This document shows, one piece after another, positions 42,698 through 51,042 of a stretch of DNA of 52,560 bases. The stretch comes from Bradyrhizobium genomosp. I (2014). Lineage in GTDB: Bacteria > Pseudomonadota > Alphaproteobacteria > Rhizobiales > Xanthobacteraceae. A program made the position numbers and the translations under genes. Numbering within the stretch: the first letter of the stretch is position 1; every line of letters begins with the position of its first letter. The notes beneath the pieces were generated by a model. It did no database searches and was not told the DNA's origin. It saw only the letters and a program-made list of their open reading frames with translations. Location of the stretch: assembly GCF_000261685.1 (NCBI RefSeq), contig NZ_AJQE01000339.1, forward strand, positions 1 through 52,560. Reading direction: 5' to 3'.

Positions 42698-43498
42698 CTA
42701 CCCCCTTCTCACACTGGCTCCGCCATCGACCGGCAGTGTCACGCCCGTAATGAAATTCGCCTCATCGGACGCCAAAAACAGTGCTGCGTTCGCCACATCC
42801 CATCCGGTGCCCATCTTCCTGCGTAGCGGCACCTTGCTGTCGCGCTCGGCTTCGACCTCGGCGCGGGTCTTGTGCCATTCGCGGGCGCGGGTATCGACTG
42901 CCATCGGCGTGTTCATCAGGCCGGGCAGGATGACGTTGGCGCGAATGCCGTATTCGGCGTTCTGGTAGGCGAGCTGTTCGGTGAAGGCGATCATCGCCGA
43001 CTTCGTCGCCTTGTAGGCGACGTAAGGGTAGGTCGTGATCGCCGCCATCGAGGAGATGTTGATGATGGCGCCGCCGCCTTGCGCGCGCATGATCGGGATC
43101 ACTTCCTTCGCGGCGAGAATGCAGCTCTTCAGATTGATGGCGACGACGCGGTCGAATGCCTCCTCGGTCAATTGCAGCAGTTCGGCATCGCCGCCGGCGA
43201 GGCTGACGCCGACATTGTTGTGCAGCACGTCGATCCGGCCCCAGCGCGACTGCGCGTCGGCAACCATCGCCTTGATGTCGGCAGCTTTGGTCACGTCGGC
43301 CTTGAAGGCCGCGGCGGTGCCATGTTTCGCAGTGATCATTGCCACCGTTTCCTGCGCCGATTCCAGATGATGGTCGACGCACAAGACCTTCGCGCTCTCG
43401 CGCGCAAAGGTCAGCGCGGTGGCGCGGCCGTTGCCCATGCCTTCGCCGGGGCTTTGCCCGGCCCCGACGACGATCGCGACCTTGTCCTTCAAGCGCAT
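42698..43498 (-). CDS. SDR family oxidoreductase
   Basis: A 266-residue short-chain dehydrogenase. The cofactor site is VVGAGQSPGEGMGNG (a modified TGxxxGxG), followed by HNNVGVS in place of NNAG. The catalytic set is S149/S150 (INISSM), Y162 and K166 (YKATK). V40-D42 suggests NAD preference. The C-terminus ends GVTLPVDGGASVRRG as usual. The gene is upstream of the GrdB-like gene with a 177-nt gap in which I see no gene. The 239 nt upstream separate it from the divergent cyo operon. Confidence 0.9.
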   Translation of the reverse strand: MRLKDKVAIVVGAGQSPGEGMGNGRATALTFARESAKVLCVDHHLESAQETVAMITAKHGTAAAFKADVTKAADIKAMVADAQSRWGRIDVLHNNVGVSLAGGDAELLQLTEEAFDRVVAINLKSCILAAKEVIPIMRAQGGGAIINISSMAAITTYPYVAYKATKSAMIAFTEQLAYQNAEYGIRANVILPGLMNTPMAVDTRAREWHKTRAEVEAERDSKVPLRRKMGTGWDVANAALFLASDEANFITGVTLPVDGGASVRRG

Positions 43499-43737
43499 CT
43501 CAGTTCACTCCCGGGCAACATTTTCGTGCAGATTAGCAATCGTCCCGACCGGAGAGAAGGGCGTGGCTCCCGCGTTCATGTCATTGACATCGCATGGAAT
43601 TGCATGTTGCGGCCGGTCCATCGCGCACGGCTGGCCCTTGCAGTCCAGGAACCGTTCCGAGATTGCAGCGTTTGCCGCCCGAGCCTTTCCCGCGCTAGGC
43701 TCAGTTCCGGGGCTTCCCAACCGCCAGTGGCTTGCCG

Positions 43738-44571
43738 ATGAATCTGCTCGATCCGCAAGGGCCCGTGGCTGCGGCCAACAGCACCATTTTGGTCGATTCC
43801 ATCTTCATCATGCTGGTGATCGTGGTGCCGACCATCATCGCGATTCTCGGTTTCGCGTTCTGGTTTCGCGCCTCCAATCCGCGCGCGCGGTTTCAGCCCC
43901 AGTTCGTCTATTCCGGCCGCGTCGAAATGGTGGTGTGGGCAATCCCTGCACTCACGGTCATCCTGCTCGGCGGCGTCGCCTGGATCGGTTCGCACCAGCT
44001 CGATCCGGCCGCGCCGGTGCCGGGCACCGGAAGCCCGGTGCGGATCCAGGCCGTTTCGCTCGACTGGAAATGGCTCTTCATCTATCCGGACCAGCGCATC
44101 GCCACCGTCAACACGTTGACCGTGCCCGCCGGCGCCGAGCTGAATTTCCAGCTGACATCGTCGAGCGTGATGAACACGTTTTTTATCCCGCAGCTCGGCA
44201 GCATGATCTACACCATGAACGGCATGGTGACGAAGCTGAACCTGCGCGCCGACAATGAAGGCAAGCTCCAGGGTCTGTCCGCGCATTTCTCCGGCGACGG
44301 TTTCCCCGACATGATGTTCGACGTCAACGTCATCTCGCCGCTCGCGTTTCCGGAGTGGGTGGCGAACACCGCGAAGACGGATGCGGTGCTGAACGCGGAC
44401 AGCTACAAGAAGCTGATGCAGCAAGGCATCGAGAAGGGCCGACCTGTCTACCGTCTGGACGATCCCCGGCTGTTCGACCTGATCGCGACCCAGCACATTC
44501 CGCCGGGGCCAGGGCCGGAGCTCGCATCCGAGGCGGGCCGGTCGCACAGTGGAGGCCATGATGCTCGGTAA
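43738..44571 (+). CDS. cyoA: quinol oxidase subunit II
   Basis: A 277-residue subunit II. Two membrane helices are at about 20-43 and 66-84. The periplasmic cupredoxin domain has VSLDWKWLFIYPDQRIATVNTL and SSSVMNTFFIPQLGSMIYTMNGM. There is no CuA motif (no Cys in the metal loop), so electrons come from quinol. Standard CyoA is a lipoprotein with a lipobox just before LLDPxG; here the coding frame opens at that point (NLLDPQG), so the signal and acylated cysteine are absent. A TTG two codons upstream is an alternative start. It overlaps cyoB by 11 nt. Confidence 0.9.
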   Translation: MNLLDPQGPVAAANSTILVDSIFIMLVIVVPTIIAILGFAFWFRASNPRARFQPQFVYSGRVEMVVWAIPALTVILLGGVAWIGSHQLDPAAPVPGTGSPVRIQAVSLDWKWLFIYPDQRIATVNTLTVPAGAELNFQLTSSSVMNTFFIPQLGSMIYTMNGMVTKLNLRADNEGKLQGLSAHFSGDGFPDMMFDVNVISPLAFPEWVANTAKTDAVLNADSYKKLMQQGIEKGRPVYRLDDPRLFDLIATQHIPPGPGPELASEAGRSHSGGHDAR

Positions 44572-46561
44572 GCTCGATTGGTCCGCGATTCCGTTCGATC
44601 AGCCGATTCCGCTCGTCGCCGGCGCGATGGTGCTGGTCGCAATCCTCGGCGTTTTGACGTGGGTCGTGGTGAAGGGACATCTGCCCTATCTCTGGAGCGA
44701 ATGGATCACCAGCGTCGATCACAAGCGCATCGGCGTCATGTACATCCTGCTCGCCTCGGTGATGCTGCTGCGCGGCGGCAGCGATGCCATCATGATGCGG
44801 ATCCAGCAGGCGGTGGCGTATCAGTCTCAGGGCTATCTGCCGCCGGAACACTACAACCAGATCTTTTCGGCGCACGGCACCATCATGATCTTCTTCGTGG
44901 CGATGCCGTTCGTGATCGGCCTGATGAACCTGGTCGTGCCGCTCCAGCTCGGCGTGCGCGACGTTGCGTTCCCGACGCTCAATTCGGTCGGCTTCTGGCT
45001 GACTGCGACCGGCGCACTGCTGGTCAACGTCTCGCTCGTGGTCGGCGAGTTCGCGCGCACCGGCTGGCTCGCCTTTCCGCCGCTGTCGGAACTGTCCTAT
45101 TCGCCCGGCGTCGGCGTCGACTATTACGCCTGGTCGCTCCAGATCTCCGGCGTCGGCACGCTGGTGGCCGGCATCAATCTCGTCACCACGGTGCTGAAGC
45201 TGCGCACGAAGGGCATGAACTATCTGCGCATGCCGATGTTCTGCTGGACCACGCTGGCCTCGAACCTGCTCATCGTTGCGGCCTTTCCGATCCTCACCGC
45301 CACGCTCGCGATGCTGCTGCTCGATCGCTATCTCGGCTTCCATTTCTTCACCAACGAGGCTGGCGGCAACGTCATGATGTTCATGAACCTGATCTGGGCC
45401 TGGGGACATCCGGAGGTCTACATCCTGGTGCTGCCGGCCTTCGGCGTCTTCTCGGAGGTGGTCTCGACCTTTTCCGGCAAGGCGCTGTTCGGCTACCGCT
45501 CCATGGTGCTCGCGACCATGGCGATCTGCGTCATTTCGTTCATGGTCTGGCTGCACCATTTCTTCACGATGGGGGCAGGGCCGGATGTGAATGCTATCTT
45601 CGGCATCGCCAGCATGATCATCGCGGTGCCGACCGGGGTGAAGATCTACAACTGGCTGTTCACGATGTATGGCGGCCGCATCCGTTTTGCGACGCCGATG
45701 TTGTGGTCGGTCGGCTTCATGGTCACCTTCATCATCGGCGGATTGACGGGCGTCCTCGTCGCGGTGCCACCGGCCGACTTCATGCTCCACAACAGCATGT
45801 TCCTGGTCGCGCACTTCCACAACGTCATCATCGGCGGCGTGCTGTTCGGCGCCTTCGCCGGCTTCGAATACTGGTTTCCGAAGGCGTTCGGCTTCCGCCT
45901 CGACGAGCGCTGGGGCAAGGCCGCGTTCTGGTTCACCTTTCTCGGCTTCTACGTCACCTTCATGCCGCTCTACATCGCCGGCATGCTCGGCATGACCAGG
46001 CGCATGCAGCACTATGACGTCGCGGCCTGGCGGCCCTGGATGATCGTTGCGGCAGTCGGCATGGCCGTGCTGACGATCGGGGTGATCTGCCAGATCATGC
46101 AGCTCGTGATCAGCATCCGCAACCGCGAGGCGCTGCGTGATCGCACCGGCGATCCCTGGGACGGGCGCTCGCTGGAATGGGCGACCTCGTCGCCGCCGCC
46201 GGTGTTCAATTTCGCGTTCAATCCGGATGTGCGCGGCGAGGATGCTTATTGGGAGATGAAGGCGCATGCCCGGCAGCAATCGTTCGAGCATGAAGAGCTC
46301 GAATATCAGGACATCGAGATGCCGCGCAATTCTCCCACCGGCTTCGTCTGCGCGTTCTTCGCCGCCATCATGGGCTTTGCGCTGATCTGGCACATCTGGT
46401 GGATGGTGATCCTGGGGGGTATCGGCGCGTTCGCGACCTTCGTCGTGTTCGCCTGGCGCGACCATGACGAATACGTCATCCCGGCCGAGGAGGTCGCCCG
46501 CATCGACCGCATCAATATCGAGGAACGGCGCAGCCTCGTCAGCATGGCGGGAGCAGTCTGA
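44561..46561 (+). CDS. cyoB: quinol oxidase subunit I
   Basis: A 666-residue heme-copper oxidase subunit I. Quinol-site residues match E. coli CyoB: R71 and D75 (RGGSDAIMM), H97 and Q100 (PPEHYNQIF). The binuclear site has WGHPEVYI (His-Tyr link), VWLHHFFTM and VAHFHNVIIGG. The protein reduces oxygen to water while pumping protons across the inner membrane, as part of CyoABCD. The chosen ATG has GGAGG 5 nt upstream; another ATG is one codon earlier. It overlaps cyoA by 11 nt and cyoC by one base. Confidence 0.96.
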   Translation: MLGKLDWSAIPFDQPIPLVAGAMVLVAILGVLTWVVVKGHLPYLWSEWITSVDHKRIGVMYILLASVMLLRGGSDAIMMRIQQAVAYQSQGYLPPEHYNQIFSAHGTIMIFFVAMPFVIGLMNLVVPLQLGVRDVAFPTLNSVGFWLTATGALLVNVSLVVGEFARTGWLAFPPLSELSYSPGVGVDYYAWSLQISGVGTLVAGINLVTTVLKLRTKGMNYLRMPMFCWTTLASNLLIVAAFPILTATLAMLLLDRYLGFHFFTNEAGGNVMMFMNLIWAWGHPEVYILVLPAFGVFSEVVSTFSGKALFGYRSMVLATMAICVISFMVWLHHFFTMGAGPDVNAIFGIASMIIAVPTGVKIYNWLFTMYGGRIRFATPMLWSVGFMVTFIIGGLTGVLVAVPPADFMLHNSMFLVAHFHNVIIGGVLFGAFAGFEYWFPKAFGFRLDERWGKAAFWFTFLGFYVTFMPLYIAGMLGMTRRMQHYDVAAWRPWMIVAAVGMAVLTIGVICQIMQLVISIRNREALRDRTGDPWDGRSLEWATSSPPPVFNFAFNPDVRGEDAYWEMKAHARQQSFEHEELEYQDIEMPRNSPTGFVCAFFAAIMGFALIWHIWWMVILGGIGAFATFVVFAWRDHDEYVIPAEEVARIDRINIEERRSLVSMAGAV

Positions 46562-47202
46562 TGGCGATGACCGCGACTGCCGACCACGCCCGTGCCGATC
46601 CCCATCAAATCGGCGTCGTCGTCGAGCATCCCGGGCCGGCGCCGAAGCGGATCGTGACCGCCTACGGCTTCTGGGTCTTCCTGCTCTCCGACATCGTGAT
46701 GTTCTCCTGCTTCTTCGCGGCCTATGCGGTGCTGTCCGGCCAGACTGCCGGCGGCCCCAAGGGGGCGGAGATCTTCGAGCAGAGGAATGTCGCGATCGAG
46801 ACGGTCTGCCTGCTGCTATCGAGCTTCACCTGCGGAATGGCCAGCATCGCCGCCGACGTGCGCAACCGGTTCTGGTTCTATCTCGGCATGACCGTCACCT
46901 GCGTGCTCGGGCTCATATTCCTCGCGATCGAGTTCCGCGAATTCGCCGATCTTGTCGCCCGCGGCTACGGTCCGTCGCGCAGTGCGTTCCTGACCGCATT
47001 CTTCTCGCTGGTCGGCTGCCACGGTCTGCATGTTTCCGCCGGCGTGCTCTGGCTGCTGACCATGATGGCCCAGGTCTTCGCCAAGGGATTTCGTGCCGAC
47101 GTGTTGCGGAGGATGATGTGCTTTGCGCTGTTCTGGCATGCACTCGACATCATCTGGGTCGGGGTGTTCTCCGTCGTCTACCTGCTTGGAGGTGCCCCAT
47201 GA
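46561..47202 (+). CDS. cyoC: quinol oxidase subunit III
   Basis: A 213-residue subunit III with five predicted helices. It opens with a soluble stretch, then TAYGFWVFLLSDIVMFSCFFAAYAVL. FLTAFFSLVGCHGLHVSAGVLW is the family hallmark, and the end is FWHALDIIWVGVFSVVYLLGGAP. It stabilises subunit I and its proton pathway. It starts in the cyoB stop (TGATG) and overlaps cyoD by 4 nt, so expression is tightly coupled. Confidence 0.95.
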   Translation: MAMTATADHARADPHQIGVVVEHPGPAPKRIVTAYGFWVFLLSDIVMFSCFFAAYAVLSGQTAGGPKGAEIFEQRNVAIETVCLLLSSFTCGMASIAADVRNRFWFYLGMTVTCVLGLIFLAIEFREFADLVARGYGPSRSAFLTAFFSLVGCHGLHVSAGVLWLLTMMAQVFAKGFRADVLRRMMCFALFWHALDIIWVGVFSVVYLLGGAP

Positions 47203-47585
47203 GCGATCAGACGCACGTGCCGGCCGGGCACGATCTCGCACCGGGCGAGGAAGAGCAACATAGTGTCGGCACGAGGATCCTCGGTTACGTCGTCGGGCTC
47301 GCGCTTGCGCTGCTGCTGACGGCGACGTCGTTCTTCATCGCCGGCACCGATCTGGTCTGGCAGCCCTCGATTCCCGTCGCGCTGATCGTGCTTGCGATCG
47401 CACAGATGGGTGTGCATCTCGTATTCTTCCTGCACATCACCACGGGCCCCGACAACACCAACAACGTGCTGGCGCTCGCCTTCGGGTTGCTGGTCGTCTT
47501 CCTGGTGGTGGGCGGGACGGTCTGGATCATGGCGCATCTCAACGCGAACATGCCGCCGATGGACCAGATCATGCGGATGCAGTGA
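47199..47585 (+). CDS. cyoD: quinol oxidase subunit IV
   Basis: A 128-residue subunit IV with three membrane helices at about 27-48, 56-78 and 88-110 (QMGVHLVFFLHITTGPD is the family signature). It assists assembly of the oxidase. The ATG overlaps the cyoC stop (ATGA). No cyoE (heme O synthase) gene follows, so heme O for this oxidase must come from a gene elsewhere. The operon ends here; the 320 nt to the next gene hold only the hairpin at 47704. Confidence 0.93.
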   Translation: MSDQTHVPAGHDLAPGEEEQHSVGTRILGYVVGLALALLLTATSFFIAGTDLVWQPSIPVALIVLAIAQMGVHLVFFLHITTGPDNTNNVLALAFGLLVVFLVVGGTVWIMAHLNANMPPMDQIMRMQ

Positions 47586-47695
47586 TGACGCGCAACGATC
47601 GTATCAAGGCGTCACGGTGCATTCGGAGGGCTGACGTTCCCATGGCGTCACAGCTTGTCCCGGGCACGACGCCTCGGCTTGCACAGCGGTGCATA

Positions 47696-47728
47696 GAAAA
47701 GAAGGCCGCTTGTTCGTGACAAGCGGCC
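47696..47728 (-). terminator. terminator-like hairpin after the SNase-like gene
   Basis: GGCCGCTTGT and ACAAGCGGCC form a perfect 10-bp stem with a 5-nt loop at 47704-47728. On the minus strand TTCTTTTC follows. It lies 180 nt past the stop of the minus-strand gene at 47906, in a 320-nt gap that otherwise shows no gene. Confidence 0.6.
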
Positions 47729-47905
47729 AAGTCAAGGGAGGAAACGCCCGAGCAAAGACAATCGGGCCGGAGCCGGATTGTTGCCAAGGAAACGCTCGCG
47801 CAAGGCGCTCGCGTATCCTTACAAATGCAGCAACTGCCGATGGAGTTCAATTCCGGATCAATACGGTAGCCGAAATACTACTCACGGCTGTGTGAATCCG
47901 CCCAT

Positions 47906-48694
47906 TCACTTTGGCCGGCGGCAATTATAGGCCTTGCGGAACCCGGCCGCCTGGGCGTCGTCCTCCGAGCAGAACCAGCGGTCGGGCTTGGTTATCGCGG
48001 GATAGCTCGGGCAGCCGCGCAGATGATAGATGCCGATATTGCCGGTGACGCGGGCGCGCGCCGCAAGCTTCCCTTTGATGCTGCAGCTGGGCGGCATCGG
48101 CAGTTCCTCCGGAAACAGCACGGCGCGGATTTCCTTGTCACGGTCCGGGCGGCAGGCGGCCCCCAGGAGCGCGCCGTCCTTCTTGCCGCTCCGGAAATCT
48201 TGCGGTGCAACAAAGCAACCTTTCCAGATCCCGGCCGCCGCCGTCTTGGCTTCGGTGGCCGCCGGCTTGAAGTTGGCCTTGATCGGCTCGCGAGCGAGGG
48301 CAAAGCCGAGCTTGATCAGTTGCTCGTTCAGGCTAGCCTTGTCGCCCTCGGCAGTGCAGATCGCGCGGTGCCGCTTGCCGAAGCTCTTTTCCGGGCCGAC
48401 ATCGTCGCAACGTACGGTGCGCTTGTTGATCAGCTTCGCCAGCTGGTCGCGGGCCTCGATGCCGCAGGTCCAGGCATCGGCGTGATCGTCGATGCAGATC
48501 TGATCCAGCTCGGGTGCATCGACGCCGTCCAGCCGATAGGTCACGTCGCCGAACTGGATCGAGTTGCCGTCACGGACCGTCGCGGCGCCGGTCAGCGCGG
48601 AGACTGGCCCGGACGAGGCCAGAAATCCGGGCAAGGCGAGAAACGAAACGAGCGCAAGAGCGCGGGCGGTGGCAAAGAAATTTCGGGAGGACAT
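47906..48694 (-). CDS. exported thermonuclease-family (SNase-like) protein
   Basis: A 262-residue protein. An N-terminal signal covers about residues 1-34 (ALALVSFLALPGFLASS). The SNase-like domain starts RDGNSIQFGDVTYRLDGVDAPELDQICID. It has nuclease-like DQLAKLI and the EQLIKLGFALAR end, but the usual catalytic Arg/Asp set is only partly visible. The C-terminal part repeats a short Cys motif (IGIYHLRGCPSY and WFCSEDDAQAAGFRKAYNC), as in other secreted endonuclease relatives. Periplasmic location is likely. It is divergent from the GMC gene. Confidence 0.85.
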   Translation of the reverse strand: MSSRNFFATARALALVSFLALPGFLASSGPVSALTGAATVRDGNSIQFGDVTYRLDGVDAPELDQICIDDHADAWTCGIEARDQLAKLINKRTVRCDDVGPEKSFGKRHRAICTAEGDKASLNEQLIKLGFALAREPIKANFKPAATEAKTAAAGIWKGCFVAPQDFRSGKKDGALLGAACRPDRDKEIRAVLFPEELPMPPSCSIKGKLAARARVTGNIGIYHLRGCPSYPAITKPDRWFCSEDDAQAAGFRKAYNCRRPK

Positions 48695-48894
48695 ACGGTC
48701 TCGCTATCGATGGCTCGTGCGCCTCGTTCCTAGCATCCGGATGTGGCGATACCAATGGTCTGCACCCTGCGAAGTGCGACATTCCGGCCTCGCGGCTTTA
48801 CTCGGCCGTCGCTCTGACCCTATCGTTCGCCGGCCTCGCTGACCGCGAAAGGCAGAATCGCCCGGAAAGCGGCGAGGGGGAGGACAAGGTTACG

Positions 48895-50493
48895 ATGAAA
48901 GACCCCGTGGACGTCCTGATCATCGGCGCCGGCGCTTCAGGCGCAGCGGTGGCGTGGTCGCTGGCCGAGACCAAGATGCACATCCTCTGCCTGGAGCAGG
49001 GCGGCTGGATGAACCCGGCGGAATATCCCAGCACGGGGCGGGATTGGGAGGCCAAGTTCTACGGGGAATGGTCGTCGAGTCCGAACGTCCGCGGCCGGCC
49101 TGAAGACTACCCGATCAACGACGACAATTCCCCGATCAAGGTGGTGAACTACAACGCCGTCGGCGGCTCGACCGTGATGTACACCGCGCACTGGCCGCGG
49201 CTGCATCCCTCCGATTTCAAGGTGAAGACGCTCGACGGCGTCGCCGACGACTGGCCGATCGACTACGATGCGCTGACCCCGTTCTTCGAAGAGAATGACC
49301 GCATGATGGGCACGTCCGGCCTGTCGGGCGATCCACTCTCGCCGCTGACGCATCCGCCGATGCCGCAGCAGCCGCTCGGATTGTCCGGCGCCATCATCGG
49401 CAAGGCCATGAACAAGCTCGGCTGGCACTGGTGGCCGTCGGACACGACGGTCGCGACCATGGACTATGAGGGCCGGGCGCGCTGCATCAACCTCGGCCAT
49501 TGTACGCCGGCCTGCGCGCAGGGCGCGAAGTCATCCACCGACATCACCTATTGGCCGCATGCGATCCGCGCCGGCGTCGAGCTGCGCACCCATTGCCGGG
49601 TGCGGGAGATCACCACCGACGAGAACGGCATGGCTTCGGGCGTGGTCTATTACGACAAGGACGGCGTCGAGCAGTTTCAGCCCGCGCACGTCGTCATCAT
49701 CGCCTGCAACGGGGTCGGCACGCCGCGGCTGCTTTTGAACTCCGCATCCGGCCGCTTCCCCAATGGCCTTGCCAATTCGTCCGGCCTCGTGGGCAAGAAC
49801 CTGATGTTCCATCCCTATGCGCAAATCTATGGATTTGTGAAGGAGCCGACCGACAGCAACCGCGCGCCGCCGACCTGCCTGTGGAGCAAGGAATTTTACG
49901 ACACCGACCTGTCGCGCGGCTTCGTGCGCGGCTACGGCATCCAGTTCGGCCGCGGCGCGGGGCCGGTGTTCGAGGCGGTCGCGAGCGAGCAGAAAGGCAT
50001 TCTGCCATGGGGCGCCGACCATCATCGCGTATTCCGCAAGCTCAACGGTCATCGGCTCGCGGTGTCGGCAATCTGCGAGGATCTACCCGAGGAGCACAAC
50101 CGCGTCACGCTCGATCCCGTGCTGAAGGACGGTCACGGAATCCCTGCGCCCAAGATCGACTATACGATCAGCGAGAACAGCCGGAAAATGATGGAGCACG
50201 GGTTGGCGCGCGGCCGGGAGGTTCTCGAGACCGCCGGCGCGACAGACATCTGCATCAACAATCCGATCCCCTGGGGCGGCTGGCACCTGCTCGGCACCGC
50301 GCGCATGGGCACCGACCCCGAACGTTCCGTGGTCAACGAATGGGGCCGCTCGCACGACGTGAAGAACCTCTTCATCGTCGACGGCAGCATCTTCGTCACC
50401 TCGGGCGGCGTGAACCCGACGTCAACCATCCAGGCCCTCGCGCTCTACATCGCCGACCAGATGAAGCAGCGCCTCGCCAATTTGTTCGATTGA
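48895..50493 (+). CDS. GMC family flavin oxidoreductase
   Basis: A 532-residue glucose-methanol-choline oxidoreductase. The FAD motif is VDVLIIGAGASGAAVAWSLAE. YNAVGGSTVMYTAHWPRLHPSDF is the GMC flavin region, and the catalytic His is in IPWGGWHLLGTARMGTDPERSVV. GGVNPTSTIQALALYIADQM closes the family signature. The large subunits of gluconate and sorbitol dehydrogenases look like this; the sugar or alcohol is unknown. I see no Tat signal in the protein. It is followed after 7 nt by a small protein that looks like its partner subunit. Confidence 0.9.
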   Translation: MKDPVDVLIIGAGASGAAVAWSLAETKMHILCLEQGGWMNPAEYPSTGRDWEAKFYGEWSSSPNVRGRPEDYPINDDNSPIKVVNYNAVGGSTVMYTAHWPRLHPSDFKVKTLDGVADDWPIDYDALTPFFEENDRMMGTSGLSGDPLSPLTHPPMPQQPLGLSGAIIGKAMNKLGWHWWPSDTTVATMDYEGRARCINLGHCTPACAQGAKSSTDITYWPHAIRAGVELRTHCRVREITTDENGMASGVVYYDKDGVEQFQPAHVVIIACNGVGTPRLLLNSASGRFPNGLANSSGLVGKNLMFHPYAQIYGFVKEPTDSNRAPPTCLWSKEFYDTDLSRGFVRGYGIQFGRGAGPVFEAVASEQKGILPWGADHHRVFRKLNGHRLAVSAICEDLPEEHNRVTLDPVLKDGHGIPAPKIDYTISENSRKMMEHGLARGREVLETAGATDICINNPIPWGGWHLLGTARMGTDPERSVVNEWGRSHDVKNLFIVDGSIFVTSGGVNPTSTIQALALYIADQMKQRLANLFD

Positions 50494-50500
50494 GATCGTC

Positions 50501-50950
50501 ATGACCGCAGACAATCAACTGACACGCAGGCAACGAGACGACCTTCGCGTCGTCGCCGGAATGATTATTTCCGCCAGCGACGAGTACAAGGTGCCCGGCG
50601 CCGACGATGCTGCGATCCAGGCCGATATCCAGGCGACGCTCGGCCGCGACTCCAAGCTGGTGGTAGCGGCGCTGGAGCATTTGGCGCGGCTGGCGGGAGG
50701 GCCGCTGGCCGAGCTCGATGCCGGGCGGCGCGATGCCGTGGCGCAAGAGTTCCGCAAGCACGGCGGTGTCGCCGCGGCAACGCTCGTCCGCGTGGTCCTC
50801 CAATGCTACTACCGCGACGACCGCGTGCTGCGCTCGCTTGGGCTGGAGCCGCGCGCACCGTTCCCCAAGGGGCATGTGCTGCCGGACGGCGACTGGTCGC
50901 TGCTCGACCCGGTCAAGGCGCGGGCGGGCACGCTGCGGCGGGCGACCTAG
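50501..50950 (+). CDS. small partner of the GMC oxidoreductase
   Basis: A 149-residue protein, 7 nt after the GMC gene. Residues 100-125 (VLQCYYRDDRVLRSLGLEPRAPFPKGH) resemble the end of gluconate 2-dehydrogenase subunit 3 proteins, which accompany GMC subunits. The N-terminal half is a helix bundle (LRVVAGMIISASDEYKVPGAD and LVVAALEHLARLAGG). There is no Tat signal at the N-terminus, although canonical subunit 3 has one. A role as small subunit is inferred from position and this similarity. Confidence 0.75.
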   Translation: MTADNQLTRRQRDDLRVVAGMIISASDEYKVPGADDAAIQADIQATLGRDSKLVVAALEHLARLAGGPLAELDAGRRDAVAQEFRKHGGVAAATLVRVVLQCYYRDDRVLRSLGLEPRAPFPKGHVLPDGDWSLLDPVKARAGTLRRAT

Positions 50951-51042
50951 CCATCTGGGGCAGTCCAGCCCAGCGCTCCAGGCGGGCACCTTGCGCGGCA
51001 GGGAGCAGGCCACCATCTGTGTGAGCCTCAAGGACTCTTGCC

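Noticed and set aside
44330..46465. 711-residue open frame on the minus strand
   Set aside because: It is antisense to cyoA/cyoB. The product is His/Glu/Arg-rich with no motif, typical of the shadow of a membrane-protein gene.
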